Assembly: GCF_031877795.1 (NCBI RefSeq) | Contig: NC_133931.1 | Span: forward strand, 25,914,264-25,978,263 | From: Strix aluco | Lineage: Eukaryota > Chordata > Aves > Strigiformes > Strigidae | DNA: 64,000 nucleotides | Reading direction: 5' to 3' | Notes under the pieces: generated by a model | What the model was told of the DNA's origin: nothing | Seen by the model: only the letters and a program-made list of their open reading frames with translations | Databases searched by the model: none | Shown: piece after piece, positions 59,725-64,000 of the stretch | How the letters are laid out: each line of letters begins with the position of its first letter | How positions within the stretch are numbered: position 1 is the first letter of the stretch | Made by a program: the position numbers and the translations under genes

Positions 59725-60115
59725 TTCTGGGGACTGGATTTCAAGAAAAATGTGGACCAGCTGTAAGCGTGCAGAGAGGAGCAAAGAACACAACCAGAAA
59801 ACATGGTCTGTCAGAAAAGGTGCCAAGACCTGGAGATTTTCAGGAGACTGCGAGGGACATGGTAACAGTGCTTTAAGATGATGAAGGACTGATGTATGAA
59901 GCCAGTCAGATGTTCCCTAACCCATGAAACAAAAAGTAACAAACCCTCATTCCCAAGGAAAACCTTTGCGTTAGATGGAGGGCTGGGCAGAGGGAATCCC
60001 CCAGCAATTTTTGAAATATAAGGAGCACTTGATAGCAGCTGGAGAGGTGAGAGATCATCCATCAGTGAGATCTTTAAGACCTGACTAGACAAATATCTGC
60101 CAGCAAACACTTTGT
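59725..60115 (+). mobile_element. Probable old, diverged CR1/L3-like fragment, plus orientation
   Basis: Segments such as 'agaaaacatggtctgtcaga' near the start and 'ctgactagacaaatatctgc' near the end resemble, in order, the conserved blocks of ancient CR1/L3 3' regions. The match is remote, so this is tentative. Confidence 0.5.
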
Positions 60116-60644
60116 TATACCAAAGCCTGCCTCTAGGCAGGGGCACAGTACCAGCAAGACTGTTAAATCCTTTCCATCACACTTTAATTCCCCTGCCCTT
60201 CAGCTTTTGCATTTCATTGATTTCTGAAGCTTACATGTTCACATGTCACTCATTCCCCAGCAGCCTGAGGGAATTTCTAGCACAGATATTCTTTGGACCT
60301 TGTGCTTTTCTTTACTGTTCACTTAAAGGTAAGAAGTGAGAGAAGGAGTGAACGCCACTCTAGAAACAGACAGTGCCACACATGAAAGGAAAAACAGAGG
60401 ATGAGCCCAAACCTGTAGGGCTGTGGCACAGCAGCAGTTGGTAATAAACTTCAGCTATCAGGTGGAACATCTTTCTGCAGATGAGAAGTGGCTCACTTTT
60501 TCAGCCTCTCGGCATTTATGTCTGCTTTTAAGGCTTGAAGGAGCAGAGCTGTTCTCTCTGTGCAAGTAAACAAAACTTAAACTAAAGCAACCTGCAAGCA
60601 TGCTGACAAAACAGTCCATGCATACAGATATCAGAGCTCTAATT

Positions 60645-60975
60645 CTGGCAGGGAGAGAATGGAAGTAGTGAGGTGGGTGTCAATCTCTTTTCCCAAGTAA
60701 CAAGTGACAGGATGAGAAGAAACAGCCTCAAGTTGTGCCAGGAGAGGTTTAGATTGGATATTATGAAAAATTTCTTCACCAAAAGGGTTGTCAAGTGCTG
60801 GAACAGGCTGCCCAGGGAAGTGGTGGAGTCACCATCCTGGAGGTATTTAAAAGACACATAGATGTGGCGCTTAGAGACACAGTTTAGTGATGGACTTTGC
60901 GGTGCTACGTTAACAGTTGGACTCTATGATCTTAATGGTCTTTTCCAATCTAAACAATTCTATAATTCCGTGAAG
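60645..60975 (+). mobile_element. CR1 LINE fragment, plus orientation
   Basis: The CR1 3' region with 'tcaagtgctggaacaggctg', 'agggaagtggtggagtcacc' and the end 'cttttccaatctaaacaatt'. A short frame encoding [15 protein letters not shown] is CR1-derived and not a host gene. Confidence 0.92.
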
Positions 60976-62329
60976 AAGAGATTGTTATAAAGGTCAGGTC
61001 TAAGTTGGAGCGAGTCCCAAAGTCTAAAAAAATCAGTGTTGAACATGCAACAGAGACTAACCAGAGGCCAATCAAACAGCACTATTCTGCCCTATCATTC
61101 AGAAAAAGCTGTTCAGAAGCAGCACTTTAAGCCTTCACTACTCAGGAACACAAACATTTCTGTTCTGGTAGCTGTCTCCTCCTTGCACAGACACCAGACG
61201 TGAGAAACTCAAGGATTTTAAGGTGTTAAAGACACATGGCAATCAAATACTATGGAAAATTATTGCTTTGACTTGAAACAAGTCAGTGAAACAAAAACAG
61301 TCTTGATAAAGCAGGGTTTTTTCCAGCAATGCATTGTTTTTTCAACTGTTGTAACTGCAAAGGCATTAACAGATCAAGCCTCTGAAATCAATAGTGTTTT
61401 ATTTTGTTCCACTGACACAACCGCAGCATCCTATTAAATCAAAATGCAACATCACACAGTGATGTTACAGCTCACCCATTTTGTCAATATGAATCAACCA
61501 CTGAAAAGGAGGAAATAATCAGGAAATCAGGCTCTATATCCTGTAAAACAAGACTATCAACAGTATAAAACACCTGGCCTCTGCACCACAGATTTGAAAG
61601 AGTCTTGGTATGATCAATCTAGAAAAGAATATTAAGGGACTGGTTTTACTTGATACAAGTAAATTCCCAAGGCTTCAGCTCTACCACTTGTTTACATATA
61701 AGAAAGGTAGGTCAGGGATGGCATGAAAAGAATGTCAACCAACCACCAGCCAAGAGGAACCAAAGTAAAAGGGTTAGGACGTAGCAAGTGCAAGGGTGAG
61801 GGAACTCACCACATGACCATCCATACTAACTTTCTGTCTTTGAGGGCAAAAGACACTTCACCAGATCAGAGCAGATAGACCTGCACCATCCTGGGACAAG
61901 AGCATGAAAGCAAAGAAAGAACTGGAAAAGGATTTTAAACTGCAAGTGGCTATTCTTGCAAGCTTGTATCAATTTTGTGTTCCTTTAATCATTTCTTTTC
62001 CTCCCTTAACAGAAGGAAGAAATGTGATAGAGTAATTTTCTTTTCCCGAGATGAGGATTATAGCTGCACTGACTGATGTGGGTTTGACGAGACTAATGTT
62101 GGGAAGCTGAGAAGTAAAAAATGTACATAAAAAATGTTAGTTTATGTTTTGCTTATATTCCCTCCGGCAAAATGAATCATTTGAATGTAAAAGAGACAGC
62201 ATGGTATGCAAAGATGTTTCTGAAGTACCCAGCTTGAAACAAGACATCAAGGCGGGATGCCTACACAGCCCCTCATTATGCTGTCAGTCCACACTGTTAT
62301 CCCTCAGTGGCAGGGCAAGACAACAGGAG

Positions 62330-62893
62330 CTTTGCCTCGCTATTGAACCCTCACCTCTACTCCACTCTCGTGAGACCCCACCTGCAGTCCTGTGTCCAGC
62401 TCTGGGGACCTCAACATAAGAAGGACATGGACCTGCTCAAGCGAGTCCAGAGGAGGCCACAGGGATGATCAGGGGGCTGGAGCACCTCCCTTACGAGGAC
62501 AGGCTGAGAGAGTCGGGGTTGTTCAGCCTGGAGAAGAGAAGGCTCTGGGGAGACCTTATAGCGGCCTTCCAGTACTTAAAGGGGACCTACAAGAGAGCTG
62601 GAGAGGGACTTTTTCCAAGGGCATGTAGTGATAGAACAAGGGATGATGGCTTTAAACTGAGAGAGTGTAGATTTAGATTAGACATAAGGAAGAAAATCTT
62701 TACTGTGAGGGCGGTGAGACACTGGAACAGGTTGCCCAAGGAAGCTGTGACTGCCCCCTCCCTGGCAGTGTTCAAGGCCAGGTTGGACGGGGCTTTGAGC
62801 AACCTGATCTAGTGGAAGGTGTCCCTGCCCATGGCAGGGGGGTGGAACTAGATGATATTTAAGGTTCTTTCCAACCCAAACCATTCTGTGAAA
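62330..62893 (+). mobile_element. CR1 LINE fragment, plus orientation (longest copy)
   Basis: The longest CR1 copy of the plus-strand cluster. It contains 'ccacctgcagtcctgtgtcc', a frame with [20 protein letters not shown] and RHWNRLPKEAVTAPSLAVFK, and the end 'ttctttccaacccaaaccat'. The tail of the frame is intact but the element is 5'-truncated. Confidence 0.93.
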
Positions 62894-63044
62894 TCCACAC
62901 CTGAGAAATGACCATCACAGCTAAGAAACTCTTGTCATCTTCAGGACTGAAACACAAAATTAGTTTCAAATGACCTGTATTTCCTCAAATTAAAAATAAT
63001 GTAATTGCCAGAAAACATCTGACATACTGAATAAGTTAATAAAC

Positions 63045-63086
63045 TTCTATCTCAAATATCATTAAAAAATGATATTTGAGATAGAA
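63045..63086. repeat. Perfect inverted repeat: 19-bp arms, 4-base loop
   Basis: Left arm 63045-63063, loop AAAA at 63064-63067, right arm 63068-63086. The arms are exactly complementary over 19 bases. It lies in AT-rich DNA just downstream of a CR1 copy. Function unknown. Confidence 0.9.
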
Positions 63087-64000
63087 AATATCTTGTGCAT
63101 ATATATATATATAAATGTAACTTGTCCTAGAAGTCCTATAAATGCTTGTTCTATAAATTTGCAATTTTCCTTAAAAATTACAATTTTCAAGAGTAATTTT
63201 TTAAAAATGTAATTGGATATATTGAACAATATGAAAAGATCAGTGTGTTTCGGTAGAATAAAAAAGGGAAAAAAAAGGACTCATTTATCTAGGCTTACAT
63301 TGCCTTCAGGCTCCAGAGCCCACTGCAGACAGGGCAGGCAGGGAGGCAGCTGGGTAAAATGCTTCACAAGCAGCAGCTGGACAGCAGGCAGCGGCCAATG
63401 AACACCACCGACATGATGTGTTCCCATGTTAACACAGCACTTCAGCGTGAAGCTGGAGGAACCATCACCTATTTTTGAGATCTATAGCAGAGATCAGAGA
63501 CTCTGCTTGCCACAAGAACAGTTTTTATTTTCTTTTTGGTTTTTAACATTACAGTCATCAGGGGTTACAATGTGCAGCTCATGCTCCAGTCTCCCAAATG
63601 TATGACAGATCTGAGGAGCCTCAGGAAAGATCAAGAGAAGGAAAACAAAGGGGATTTGTGCAGGAAGATGAGAGAAAACACAAGACTAATTGGAAACTGT
63701 AATCCTTAGAGTTTAAAGATACTACAAACCCCTCCCCAACACAGAGTGATTTAAAGATAAGCTGCTGACAATGATGAATACTTCCCTTCCCTTAGCTATC
63801 AGTCCCATCCCCTTGATGAGGCTCCAGTGGAGAGGACAGGGAGACAAGGCCTCCTACTCTTCTGGGGGAGCAGAAAAGAAGCCCCGGCTGTCATCGCTGA
63901 CATCAGTGCAAGTCAACAGGGCTAGAACTGGGGTGAAAACCCCCATTGGAGTTACTTAAACCACAGGCATGATGGATGGCTGAAGCACAGAGAAACAGCA

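Larger units (their letters stand above)
57217..64000. other. Upstream part of the cadherin locus, no secure exon
   Basis: Because w1 enters in phase 1, this stretch is either intron or contains undetected 5' exons. It holds a dense cluster of CR1 fragments in both orientations (58.9-60.1 kb, 60.6-61.0 kb and 62.3-62.9 kb) and the hairpin at 63045. No CpG island or signal-peptide exon was recognised. A candidate coding stretch at about 57804-57907 is described in the findings. Confidence 0.55.

Noticed and set aside
62465..62812. 115-codon plus-strand frame with [20 protein letters not shown]
   Set aside because: This is CR1 LINE sequence, not a host gene. The same applies to shorter frames at 9342-9587, 60673-60861 and their antisense counterparts.

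Overview
The window is nuclear DNA from a vertebrate, almost certainly a bird. It has spliced genes with GT-AG introns, one CpG-island promoter, and at least seven CR1 LINE fragments of the avian type with their characteristic 3' ends. No bacterial, viral or CRISPR features were seen. Species cannot be named from the sequence.

Layout. Positions 1-12242, minus strand, hold the 5' half of INTS8 (Integrator complex subunit 8). Twelve coding exons, all phase-compatible, encode the first 480 residues; the gene runs off the left edge inside exon 12. Its CpG-island promoter lies at about 11.6-12.7 kb. Positions 12.7-15.7 kb are intergenic DNA plus the 3' UTR of the next gene.

Positions 15758-57216, minus strand, hold 32 phase-compatible coding exons of a very large type III ('nonchordate-type') classic cadherin. 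They encode 2525 residues up to the stop codon; the N-terminal exon(s) are not identified. The order is about 14 extracellular cadherin (EC) repeats, a membrane-proximal region specific to type III cadherins, EGF, laminin G, EGF, laminin G, two EGF-like modules, one transmembrane helix, and a classic catenin-binding tail (p120 and beta-catenin sites). This architecture matches chicken Hz-cadherin and Drosophila N-cadherin and is absent from the classical cadherins of mammals. Positions 57.2-64 kb are upstream sequence dense in CR1 copies, with no secure exon.

The genes. INTS8 recruits PP2A to Integrator to attenuate paused RNA polymerase II. The cadherin is a surface adhesion receptor coupled to catenins. 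They are head-to-tail neighbours on the minus strand with no obvious functional link.

Exon borders were derived by hand from reading frame, homology remembered for the families, splice dinucleotides and phase. The summed cadherin exons leave an exact whole number of codons, and so do the INTS8 exons, which supports both models.
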